DNA from: Planctomycetota bacterium | Lineage (GTDB): Bacteria > Planctomycetota > UBA8108 > UBA1146 > JAJFFE01 | Assembly (NCBI GenBank): GCA_021776775.1 | Contig: JAJFFE010000181.1 | Location: 1 to 56,862, forward strand | DNA length: 56,862 bases | Reading direction: 5' to 3' | In this document: positions 1 through 8,600 of the stretch, in pieces | Layout: each line of letters starts with the position of its first letter | Position numbering within the stretch: the stretch's first letter is position 1 | Notes under the pieces: model-generated | Told to the model about the DNA's origin: nothing | The model's database searches: none | The model's input: the letters and a program-made list of their open reading frames with translations, nothing else | Made by a program: the position numbers and the translations under genes

Positions 1-378
1 GAGGTCATCCTTTCCAAGGTGGGGTACTTGTTCTTCATCGCAGCCGGGCTGGCGTCGATCGCGGCGTACTACTCCGGTCCGGCCGCGCTCGAAGTGCTCG
101 AGCAATTCACCGATGTCGATCCGCACTACGTCGAGCAGCACGCCGTCTTAGGGCGAGCTTCGTTCGTCGCGGGTATCTTGCTCGGTGTTCTCGCACTTCA
201 GGCCATGCTGCAGTACTGGCAAGGTTCGGAGCCTGCGAAGTGGGTCTGCTGGATGGTGCTCGTCGCCGCACTGGCGACCTGCTACCTCGTCGCCTGGACT
301 GCCCACCTCGGAGGGTTGGTTCGGCACACCGAGATCCGCTCTCCGGAGCTGTGGGTCTTCCCGGAGCTACCCCGCTGA
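1..378 (+). CDS. DUF2231-like membrane protein, 5' end outside window
   Basis: The reading frame is open from the first base of the window to the stop at 376-378, so the gene is cut by the window edge; an internal GTG at 19 is only the first possible start seen. The visible 125 residues hold about three hydrophobic helices (around residues 7-25, 50-70 and 80-102) separated by short loops with a conserved-looking HAVLGRAS segment and a C-terminal HLGGLVRHTEIR segment. This arrangement resembles the DUF2231 family of small integral membrane proteins. The role is unknown. It is followed by a geneless stretch before the Hsp20 pair, so it probably ends its own transcript. Confidence 0.6.
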   Translation, partial: EVILSKVGYLFFIAAGLASIAAYYSGPAALEVLEQFTDVDPHYVEQHAVLGRASFVAGILLGVLALQAMLQYWQGSEPAKWVCWMVLVAALATCYLVAWTAHLGGLVRHTEIRSPELWVFPELPR

Positions 379-865
379 GGTCCCGTCGACGTTTGTCGAT
401 TTGCGGCCGACCCGACCAACCAAAGCTGTTCGCCTACTACGTCGCCACGATTACCCCCGGTCGTTGACGAGTTGGCCAGGACGTCCCCGAATACCGCCGA
501 TCGTGTGAGACGGTCCCACCGTCAACGTCGATCCGCCCGTTCGGCGCCGGCCGCGATTTCTGCCATCGGATCGGTGCGAGTCTTCTTAAAACTATTCCAT
601 ATAGTTGCTTATGGTGGAACTGCTCTCCGAGGCAAGGAGCCCGTCCGGCGGCAAGGTGCCATTGTGGCGGTTCGGACGGTCGCTTCGCCTCAAGCTGGGG
701 TCGTTTCGGGGCGACGGACGCCAATGTGGCATGCGTGGTTCGCATCGTAGATATCTAGAGTCCTTCAAAATATCGACTTGTGTCAGATTGAGTGATTGGC
801 ACTCGACTTGATATGGAGGGGCACAACTCGAGTGAGCCTATGAGCTCAGAAAAGGAGGCGCTCGA
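379..865. other. Intergenic region upstream of the Hsp20 genes
   Basis: No convincing gene is seen in these 487 bases. The second half is noticeably more AT-rich (around 585-615 and 750-815), as expected for a promoter region. Short ORFs here have no recognisable content. The regulatory-looking sequences close to the downstream gene are listed separately. Confidence 0.5.
790..812 (+). promoter_or_regulatory. Possible sigma-54-like promoter and inverted repeat before hsp20
   Basis: TGGCAC at 797-802, five bases, then TTGAT at 808-812 matches the sigma-54 consensus TGGCAC-N5-TTGC[AT] except at the C of the -12 GC dinucleotide, which is normally very strongly conserved. Overlapping it is an inverted repeat GAGTG-ATTGG-CACTC at 790-804. 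TTGGCACTC at 796-804 also differs by one base from a CIRCE half-site, but the second half-site is absent at the required distance. The site lies about 55 bases before the first Hsp20 start. Either reading is weak. Confidence 0.3.
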
Positions 866-1309
866 ATGAAACTCGCACTCAATCGCCGCGGCTGGCCGTC
901 GAACGCGTTCAGAACGGCCCCGTTTGCTCCGTCGCTCGGTGATGTCTTTGAGGGCTTTGCTCGCGCACTGTCGAGCGAGCCGGGCACCGACCACACCCCG
1001 CTCAATGTGTGGGAAACGGATGACAAGTACTTCGTCGAATCAGCCGTACCTGGCTTCACCCAGGACGAGATCGAAGTCTCCGTCGAGGGCCGTGCCCTGA
1101 AGATCGCGGGAAAGAAGTCGGAAGAGTCGGAAGACGGCCTTTCGTATCACCGACGTGAACGCTCGGTCACGACCTTCGAGCGATCGATCGATCTGCCGTT
1201 GCTCGTCGAAGTCGACGGAGTCTCGGCGCAACTGCAACAGGGTGTGCTCACGGTCGAGTTGGCCAAAGCGGCCGCCGCTCTTCCTCGCCGAATTGAAGTG
1301 CGCAGCTGA
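866..1309 (+). CDS. Hsp20/alpha-crystallin family small heat-shock protein
   Basis: This 147-residue cytoplasmic holdase chaperone would bind unfolding proteins without ATP. The alpha-crystallin domain runs from about residue 48 (NVWETDDKYFVESAVPGF) to 140. The A-x-x-x-n-G-V-L conserved end is present as LQQGVLTVEL, followed by a short C-terminal tail. Length is normal for the bacterial family. A good ribosome site (AAGGAGG) ends about 7 bases before the ATG at 866. The second Hsp20 gene starts 35 bases downstream and the pair is closed by a strong terminator, so they probably form one transcript. The N-terminal 45 residues are less conserved, as usual in this family. Confidence 0.93.
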   Translation: MKLALNRRGWPSNAFRTAPFAPSLGDVFEGFARALSSEPGTDHTPLNVWETDDKYFVESAVPGFTQDEIEVSVEGRALKIAGKKSEESEDGLSYHRRERSVTTFERSIDLPLLVEVDGVSAQLQQGVLTVELAKAAAALPRRIEVRS

Positions 1310-1344
1310 TCACGAATCCGAATAAAGACGAAAAGAGAATCACC

Positions 1345-1737
1345 ATGACAAGCCACAAGGTTGACGCACGACCGGAAGAAACCTCGGTCGCCGAGAACCT
1401 CGATACTCGCAACTGGGTCGCCCCGCTGGTGGACATCACGGAAGGGTTCGATGAGCTGCGAGTTGTCGCCAGCGTTCCTGGCGCGCTTCACGAAGACATC
1501 GATGTCACGTTCGAGAAGGGCGTTCTGCGCATCAAGGCGCAGGTGCGATCCTCGGAAGAGAAGCGGAGCTACCTGCTGCGCGAGTTCGAACCCGGCGGCT
1601 ACGACCGATCGTTTCGCATTCATGAGTCGATCGACGCTTCGAAGATCGAAGCCGAGTACACCAACGGGGTGTTGACGCTTCACCTGCCCAAGCAGGACGC
1701 GGCGCGGTCCCGGTCGATCCCGGTTCTCATGAAGTAG
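1345..1737 (+). CDS. Second Hsp20/alpha-crystallin family protein
   Basis: This 130-residue protein is a divergent partner of the preceding Hsp20. The alpha-crystallin domain covers about residues 25-120, with VDITEGFDELRVVASVPG at its start and NGVLTLHLPK at its end, the latter being the conserved G-V-L signature. It lacks a long N-terminal arm. The start ATG is 35 bases after the upstream stop and is preceded by a weak AGAG site, which suggests cotranscription. Pairs of unequal Hsp20 proteins can form mixed oligomers; that they do so here is only an inference from their adjacency. Confidence 0.92.
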   Translation: MTSHKVDARPEETSVAENLDTRNWVAPLVDITEGFDELRVVASVPGALHEDIDVTFEKGVLRIKAQVRSSEEKRSYLLREFEPGGYDRSFRIHESIDASKIEAEYTNGVLTLHLPKQDAARSRSIPVLMK

Positions 1738-1744
1738 ATATCTC

Positions 1745-1773
1745 CTCTCGAGCCTCCACCCCCCGCTCGAGAG
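1745..1773 (+). repeat. Perfect 9-bp hairpin after the Hsp20 pair
   Basis: CTCTCGAGC at 1745-1753 and GCTCGAGAG at 1765-1773 are perfect inverted repeats around an 11-base loop, starting 8 bases after the second Hsp20 stop. No T-tract follows directly. It may protect the 3' end of the mRNA or assist the terminator 16 bases further on. Confidence 0.5.
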
Positions 1774-1788
1774 CTTCCGTTCCCCCTC

Positions 1789-1824
1789 TGGCCAGCTCGG
1801 CGCATTGTCGAGCTGGCCACTTTT
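1789..1824 (+). terminator. Rho-independent terminator of the Hsp20 operon
   Basis: TGGCCAGCTCG at 1789-1799 pairs perfectly with CGAGCTGGCCA at 1809-1819, an 11-bp GC-rich stem with a 9-base loop, followed by C and TTTT at 1820-1824. It is correctly placed 50 bases after the second Hsp20 gene. Confidence 0.85.
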
Positions 1825-2088
1825 GATGACCGACCCTTCACAATGACGTCAGAGAGCGTCGGGCTTGCTTGCCATGGTCGGTTGTCGATAAGCTGCGCGT
1901 GTGGCTCGGCCGGAGTTTGACCTGTCGAGTTTCAGCGCGCCGATGGCGAAATTCTTACTACGGCCGAGTGCAGCCTTCGTCAACGAAAGCACTGATTCGC
2001 TTGGTTTCGAACGACCGCCGCCGCACGCGCGTCATCGCTCGGTCGCGCGCATCCGTTCGTCGTCCAACCATCTCGGGGAAGTTTGCCG

Positions 2089-3312
2089 GTGAGAGTCGCG
2101 CACATGCTGACGAGGTTTCCGCAGCTCTCGGAGACCTTCATTCTCAATCGGCTCACGGGTCAAGTCGAGCGCGGCCACGACCTCACCATCTTCTCCCGCC
2201 CACCCGTCGAGAATCGTCGGCATCCCGATGTCGATCGTTTCGACTTGCTCGCCAAGGCGCGGCACTGTCCTTCGATCAGTGATCGAATGCTGCCACGGGC
2301 GCTAAAAGCGTTCGGCTTGCTCGTCACCCGCATGCCTCACGTCGTTGCTCTTCTTCGATCCTTGAACGTGGCGCGCTACGGCGAACGGGCGGCGTCTCTG
2401 AACCTCTTCTACATGGCGATGCCCCTCTTGCAGGATCGTCCTGAGTTCGACGTCATTCACTGCCACTACGGCCCCATCGGGCTTCTAGGGCAGGCGCTTC
2501 GTCAGCTCGGTTTGATTCACGGAAGGTTAGTGACCTCGTTTTACGGGTACGACGTCACGCGCCATCCCGTCATGCGTGGAAGCGATGTCTATCAAACTCT
2601 GTTTCGGGACGGCGACCTGGTTCTTGCGCTCAGCGAGCACATGAAGTCTCAGTTGATCGAACTCGGGTGTCCGGCGGACAAGGTTCGCGTTCACCATCTC
2701 GGCGTCGACGTCGATCGCTTTTCGTTCGGCTCCAAGACGCGCAATCAGGGCGAGCCGCTTCGTCTTATCTCGGTAGCGAGACTCGTCGAGAAGAAGGGGC
2801 TGGCCGACGCCATCGCGGCCCTTGCCAAGCTTCGAGACGACGGAGTCGACTTCGAGTTTCGAATCGTCGGTGGGGGGCCGCTCGAGGGAGCGCTTCGCGA
2901 ACAGGTTGTCGCGTGCAAGCTCGAAGACTCGGTGACGCTCCTCGGGTGGCGGGTCCAGGACGAGGTGTCGCAGCTTCTCGAATCCGCTCACGTGTTTGTT
3001 GCTCCGAGCGTGCGCGCACGAGACGGAGATGAAGAGGGAACGCCGACCGCGATCATCGAGGCGATGGCGCGCGGACTACCGGTCGTCAGCACAATCCACA
3101 GCGGAATCCCCGAGGTCGTCCGCGATGGGGAGACGGGGTTTCTCGTCGCCGAGCACGACATCGATGCGCTCGCTGACCGGATTCGACGTTTCTCCGAGCA
3201 GGCCGAATTGCTCCCTCGTATGGGCCGCGCGAGCCGCGACGTGATCGAGGCTGAGTTCGACGTCGCCAAGCTGAACGATCAACTCGTGACGTACTACGAG
3301 GGGTTGTCGTGA
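2089..3312 (+). CDS. Group 1 (GT4) glycosyltransferase
   Basis: This 407-residue GT-B fold enzyme would transfer a sugar from a nucleotide-sugar donor to a growing surface polysaccharide at the inner face of the membrane. The N-terminus (LTRFPQLSETFI) is typical of the colanic-acid/exopolysaccharide branch of GT4. HCHYGPIG lies near residue 124 and SFYGYD near 148; the donor domain begins near residue 228 (SVARLVEKKG) and contains the E-x7-E region GTPTAIIEAMARGLPVV near 318. I place the start at GTG 2089, 7 bases after GGGGAAG, rather than at the TTG at 2083. The stop overlaps the next start by four bases (GTGA), so translation of the two is probably coupled. Confidence 0.9.
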   Translation: MRVAHMLTRFPQLSETFILNRLTGQVERGHDLTIFSRPPVENRRHPDVDRFDLLAKARHCPSISDRMLPRALKAFGLLVTRMPHVVALLRSLNVARYGERAASLNLFYMAMPLLQDRPEFDVIHCHYGPIGLLGQALRQLGLIHGRLVTSFYGYDVTRHPVMRGSDVYQTLFRDGDLVLALSEHMKSQLIELGCPADKVRVHHLGVDVDRFSFGSKTRNQGEPLRLISVARLVEKKGLADAIAALAKLRDDGVDFEFRIVGGGPLEGALREQVVACKLEDSVTLLGWRVQDEVSQLLESAHVFVAPSVRARDGDEEGTPTAIIEAMARGLPVVSTIHSGIPEVVRDGETGFLVAEHDIDALADRIRRFSEQAELLPRMGRASRDVIEAEFDVAKLNDQLVTYYEGLS

Positions 3313-4301
3313 GTTCCCCCAACGTCTCGGTCATCGTTCCGAACTACAATCATGCGGCGTACCTCGACCAGCGACTCACGTCGATCCTCGAGCAGGAGTA
3401 CCAAGATTTCGAGTTGATCTTCCTCGATGACGCTTCGCCCGACGACAGCCGAGAGATGTTTCTCGAGCGGTATGCCGGCGATGCTCGCGTGAGCTATCAC
3501 TTCAACGACGTCAACAGCGGTAGTCCGTTTCGGCAGTGGAACCTGGGCGTGTCGCGGGCGCGCGGTCGGTTGGTTTGGATCGCCGAGTCTGATGACTACG
3601 CCGACACCCGCTTGCTCGGCTCGCTCGTCGGGCGCCTCGAAGCGGACGACACCATCGGAGTGGCGTACACCCAATCGTTGCAGGTCGACCCCCAGGGCAA
3701 CACGCTGCGCTCGGGAGATACGTGGACGGCGGACCTCGACCCCAATCGCTGGTCGAGTGACTTCACCGCCGATGGAACCGAGGAGTGTCGTCGCTACTTG
3801 GCGATCAAGAACACCCTACCGAACGCGAGCGCGGTCGTCTTTCGACGAAGCGTCTACGAGCAGATCGGGTGCGCCCCCGTCGACTTCCGATTGGTCGGAG
3901 ACTGGGCGACCTGGATTCGAATGTTGTTGGTCTCGAACTTGGCATTCGTGGCGCAGCCGTTGAATTGCTTCCGTGTCCACCCACAATCCGTCCGTCGCGG
4001 TTCGGTGTTGGACGGGACGTGGTCGCTCGAAAACTATCGCGTGCTCAGTGAACTTGCTCAGCGTGTCGACCTCGACCCGACGACTCGCGAACGCGCGGCT
4101 CGTTACGCCATGGCCAAATGGGTGGCGAGTTCCACTATGCCCGGATCGGAGATGACTTCCGAGCGCCACAATGCGTTGTACGACGTTGCTCGCCAAGTCG
4201 ATCCCAAGCTGTTTCGCAGCGCGCTGCGACTGGTGCGCCCGAGCCGGCTTTGGCGATACGTCCGCTTCTTGCGCAAACTCCGACGCTTGACCCGTTCGTA
4301 G
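3309..4301 (+). CDS. GT2 family glycosyltransferase
   Basis: This 330-residue GT-A enzyme has the family N-terminus VSVIVPNYNH at residues 6-15, a DD pair in FLDDASPDD near residue 40, and a second acidic metal/UDP-sugar-binding motif ESDD near residue 94. The C-terminal half (residues 200-330) carries no membrane helix, so the enzyme is cytoplasmic or peripheral. The start GTG overlaps the stop of the preceding GT4 gene. The acceptor sugar cannot be deduced. It belongs to a three-gene polysaccharide cluster with the flanking glycosyltransferases. Confidence 0.9.
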   Translation: MSSPNVSVIVPNYNHAAYLDQRLTSILEQEYQDFELIFLDDASPDDSREMFLERYAGDARVSYHFNDVNSGSPFRQWNLGVSRARGRLVWIAESDDYADTRLLGSLVGRLEADDTIGVAYTQSLQVDPQGNTLRSGDTWTADLDPNRWSSDFTADGTEECRRYLAIKNTLPNASAVVFRRSVYEQIGCAPVDFRLVGDWATWIRMLLVSNLAFVAQPLNCFRVHPQSVRRGSVLDGTWSLENYRVLSELAQRVDLDPTTRERAARYAMAKWVASSTMPGSEMTSERHNALYDVARQVDPKLFRSALRLVRPSRLWRYVRFLRKLRRLTRS

Positions 4302-4369
4302 CCGCTTGCGAAGCGTGAAGCTTTCGGATCTTCTACGCGCGACTCCTGCCGAAAGGGCGCTCGCTTCGG

Positions 4370-5380
4370 ATGGCTCGAACACCGCTGGTTTCCATCGTCA
4401 TTCCCACGTGCAGTCGGTCTGCGAAGCTCGAGCGCTGTCTCGAGGCGCTCGCGGCTCAGACGCACGATGCGTTCGAGGTTATCGTTGTCGATGACGCCTC
4501 GACCGACGATACGCCAGCGCTGCTCGACCGTTTTGCCAGCGACCATTCCGGGTTTGCCCTTCGCTCGTTTCGCAACGACCCCGGGCGCGGCGCGAACCCC
4601 AGTCGCAACCGTGGCATCGCGGCGAGCGACGCATCGTTTGTCGCCTTCCTCGATGACGACTGCTACGCCGAGCCGGACTGGCTCGAGAAACTGATGACGG
4701 GTTTCGTCTCCGACGCGGTCGCGGCCGTCACCGGGTACGTCGTGAACTCACCACCCAAGAACGTGTTCGAGTTGACGTTGAAGGGAACCCATCGGGTTCA
4801 CGGGGGGGTGCACGCCACGCGACTCGTCGCCGGGAACCTTTGCGTGCGCCGTTCGCTTCTCCTGGAACACGGTTTCGATGAAGATCGAGCCGGGGCGCAA
4901 ACCGATACGTCAGTGTCGGGCCGAGGTGACGAAGAGGGGCTGTTCCTGGCCTTGAAGGCGCACGGACACGAGCTTCGTGTCGCGCACGATGCGGTGGTCG
5001 AGCACGACCACCCTCATTCCGGTCGTTCGTTCTTTCGACAAGCGTTTCGTGGCGGGCGCAGTACGGCGCGACTCGGCTACAAGTACTATCTGCGCCCGCG
5101 GGTCGAGCTGATTCCACTGCTACTCGCGTGGCTGCTTCTGCCCGTCTGCGTTCTCACGCCCTGGGCTTGGCTAGCCCCGGCGTTGTGCGCGGGGCTGTTC
5201 TTGGCCGCGATTCTCTACAACGAACGGTTTCGAAAGCGGAAGACCGTGGGGGAGATCGTGATCACGTTTCCTCTGGTGCTCATCTTCTTCCACCTGCGGC
5301 TGGCCGGGTATGTCGTTCAGTGGTTGCGTTTCTGGTTGCGACTCGATCGCCTCGAGCGGGTGAAGCTTTCCACGCCTTGA
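4370..5380 (+). CDS. GT2 glycosyltransferase with C-terminal membrane helices
   Basis: The 336-residue protein begins with VSIVIPTCSR, has VVDDAST near residue 39 and the catalytic metal motif FLDDDCY near residue 93, and a third acidic motif GRGDEEG near residue 184, all as in inverting GT2 enzymes. Residues about 245-285 and 298-320 are hydrophobic, so the catalytic domain is tethered to the inner membrane, as in rhamnosyl- and dolichol-type transferases. It starts 68 bases after the previous glycosyltransferase. The last 96 bases of this gene plus 18 bases beyond the stop recur almost exactly at 16452-16565, showing a partial duplication from here. Confidence 0.88.
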   Translation: MARTPLVSIVIPTCSRSAKLERCLEALAAQTHDAFEVIVVDDASTDDTPALLDRFASDHSGFALRSFRNDPGRGANPSRNRGIAASDASFVAFLDDDCYAEPDWLEKLMTGFVSDAVAAVTGYVVNSPPKNVFELTLKGTHRVHGGVHATRLVAGNLCVRRSLLLEHGFDEDRAGAQTDTSVSGRGDEEGLFLALKAHGHELRVAHDAVVEHDHPHSGRSFFRQAFRGGRSTARLGYKYYLRPRVELIPLLLAWLLLPVCVLTPWAWLAPALCAGLFLAAILYNERFRKRKTVGEIVITFPLVLIFFHLRLAGYVVQWLRFWLRLDRLERVKLSTP

Positions 5381-5398
5381 CGGTGCGAGAGCGATCGA
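5285..5398 (+). repeat. Source copy of a 114-bp long-range direct repeat
   Basis: This segment, covering the last 96 bases of the glycosyltransferase gene and 18 bases after its stop, is repeated in the same orientation at 16452-16565 with five base differences and no gap. It marks one edge of an 11-kb block holding the kinase-FGE and the two lipoprotein genes. Confidence 0.9.
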
Positions 5399-5686
5399 TT
5401 CGCCGCCGATTCCGAGCGACGATCTTTCGCGCAACAGCACGAAGGCAGCGGCACTTTCCGGCCGCGCATGGAAGAAACGGGGATTCCAAGAGCGGTCAGT
5501 TATGCTCGTTGGCTCTTCCAATGAGCGTGACTGCAAGTGGCGGTCTGTGGTCTTGTCCTCGGACGTGTGCTCAAGCTCGATGGTTCTTCGTGACCCCACT
5601 CCTGGTCCATCGAGTATCGTCACGGCGCCGAATCGCGGAGTTGGCGCGTCCCGACGGACTTCTGAGAACATTGACCGGATTCAGCC
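5381..5686. other. Intergenic region before the kinase gene
   Basis: Apart from the end of the 114-bp repeat there is nothing recognisable here. Overlapping ORFs on both strands (for example around 5128-5832) are frame shadows. A promoter for the kinase gene is expected but I cannot point to clear -35 and -10 boxes. Confidence 0.4.
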
Positions 5687-8600
5687 ATGAACACTGCAGC
5701 ATTGCTCTCGAAGGTCGTGCTCGACACCGTTGCAATGGGGCCAAACCCGAGCGCGCAGAGTGCGCTCGAGTCCGAGATCGCAGACGGGTTGGCGACCATC
5801 GTTGCCGGCCCGCGCGAGACGATCGCGATTGAAGTCGAAGCCATTCTCCAGACCGCAATCGATCGGGTTGCGGCGGATATGGGAGGGACGTCACAGCGTG
5901 CGCCGCGCGTCGTGATCGCGATTGATGATGACGCGGGCGCTGTTCACGAGACGATCGAGCGAACCGTTCGGCTGGAGCCAAAAGATTCGCGTGGCACGCT
6001 GGTCCTCGCGTCGCAGCTCGCGGACCGAGGGTTGGATTTGGACCTCGGTGAGACCGCCGACGTCTCGGTTGTCGCCATTGCCAACACGGATGCATTCGCG
6101 ACGCTCCTGATCAATACCGAAGCCACTCTGGTCGGGGACGCGGTCGCCGGAGAGAAGACGGGGTCAACCTCGACCGCCGAGCGGTCGGACCCGCTGATCG
6201 GTCGGACTCTGAGGGATAAGTACTACCTCCGCAAACGCATCGGCAAGGGTGGATTTGGGACGGTGTACCTCGCCACCGACAGGCAGATCGGAGCCGATGT
6301 TGCGGTGAAGATCATGAACACCGGTACCGCCAGCGACTCGAACGCGATCGACGAGTTCTTGGCCGAAGCGCGTCTCCTGACCAAGATCGATCATGAAAAC
6401 ATTGTTCGTTGGGTCACGTTCGATCAGACCGAGGACGGGCTTCATTACTTCGTGATGGAAGCGCTTCAGGGAGGGGAACTCTCGGACGTTCTCCGCGAGT
6501 CGGGTGGCAACTTGCCATGGGAGCGTACCGCGAAGATCGGGCTGCAAGTGTTGTCGGCACTCGACGCCGTCCATGATCTCGGCGACGAGGGGTCGCTCCT
6601 CCATCTCGATCTCAAGGAGCACAACGTCTTTGTGGTGGCGGCACGCTACGAAGGAGAGCCGGACCGGATCAAGGTGATCGACTTCGGGCTGAGCCAGCAC
6701 GTTAGCGCTGAGGGTCGACGCGAATCCAACGCCAGCGAGTCCGATGCCCGCGAATCCACCGATCTCGAATCCGACGACAACCAGGCGCTCTATGCCACTA
6801 TGTCGATCTCGCCGAAAGTCCAGCATCCGACCGTTCGCCGTGCGCGGGGTGGGACGCCAATCTACTGCTCCCCGGAACACGCCAAGCACCTACTGCAGGA
6901 TCCAGAAATCGTGGAGCTCGATGGACGCGCCGATCTCTACTCGCTCGGCGTGATGCTCTACCACATGGTCGCGGGGGAGTATCCGTACGGCCGCGCGAAA
7001 ACGGTCCGCGGAGCCCTCCGCGCCCCGTTCCGACAGAAGTACAAGCCGCTACGCGACACTGGCGTGCCCGTCGACGCCAAGTTCGCGGCGTTCGTGGACC
7101 GGTGCCTCGCGCCAGAGCGTGACGATCGCTACGCCAGTGCGCGTGAAGCGCGCGAAGCTCTCCACCGCATTCTTAATCCTAAGCGCAACCCGTTGTTGAT
7201 CGCGGTGCCGCTCGTGCTCGTGATCGTGGCCCTGGTCATCGCAATCATGATGAACACCGGTCAACGCAACGACCTTGCTCTGCATACCGACGGGGGTGAG
7301 AAGAATCAGTTCGTGCTTGGCCACGGCAAGAATTCGACGATCGAGTTATCGGTGCCCCAGTGGAGTGGCTCGGGCGCGCCCGAAGTCACGGTGGTCGGCA
7401 TGCAAGAACTGGACGCTCCGCCGATCCACGGGTTCAGCGCCACTTGGGGAGACGACAAGAAGGTCACCCTCAGCGTCGATCCTCGCGCCGGCCCCGATCC
7501 TGATTACGCCGAGCAACCGGGAAACGTCGAACTCCCTTCGGCGTACTTGAGATTCATGGTCGATGGAAAGGCGCTCTACTCCAAGCAACTAGACCTCGCC
7601 CACCTCGTCGCTCCGCTGATCGACCCAGGCAGCATCGTGTGGCAGGGTTATCCGGAATCCGCGAGCCAACGCTGGGACCCCCGGGGGCGACAGGTCGTCG
7701 TGCCCATCGCAGCTGGTGTTCCGAACAAGGGCACGCTTGCGATTGCAGGAACCTCGTATCCGGGCTCGGTCCGAAACGGCAAGTTGGAGTTCACTCTGCC
7801 GACAGACATCACGGCCGATGGACCGACCGAGTGCGACATCACGGTCGTCGATGAACTCGATCAGGAGTCCACGGTTACTGTTTTGCGATCGCTTGGCGGC
7901 CCTCTCGAAATTGTCGCCGCCAGCTTCGGGCGCATGGACAAGACGGGGTTCCAACCGAAGGACGGTCGTCCGACCCTCTCTTTGGGAGAGACGTATCGTC
8001 TCCGAGTGACGACGAATCGCGAGTGTGAGGTCGTTGCGACGTTCGTCGACAACGAGAACCCTACCGCTCCTCGTTTCGAACCGACCACTCACACGCTCGC
8101 GGCCGGTGTTCCTCGAGACTTCACCTTGGCCGAACTCGGAGTGAAGACCATCGACAAGGGATTCGAAGGCGCGGTCACCGTCAAGATCGACGACTCGCGC
8201 TGGGTGTCTCGCCGGTCGCCGGGGGCGTGGACCCGACGCTTGCCGTTTCGGCTCGAGAAGGAGCCGCCGCGGCTCGATACGTGGATGGCTCTGAACAAAG
8301 TCCGGACCAAGCTCGGCGACGAGATCAGTCTCCGCTGGGACGATCGACTCCGGTTCGGCGTGAGCCGGGCCGGTGGCAACCGAGCCGTTCAAGTGCGAAT
8401 CGTGTGCGCATCGATGGAGCCTAATCGCCTCGAGTTGTCTCTCAACTCGGCGGATTCCGAAGCGACCTCCTCGGTGGCGGTCAAGCTCGAGGAAGGGCGG
8501 CACCGGATTCAGGTGACCATTGCCGATGGCGGGGAGGTGTTGGAAGAAAGAACGCATTGGCTTCGCCGCGACGATACCGCTCCCACTGTAGATCTTCCTC

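Noticed and set aside
796..838. CIRCE element (HrcA site) before hsp20
   Set aside because: Only one half-site matches; the GAGTG that could form the other half is 25 bases away instead of 9.
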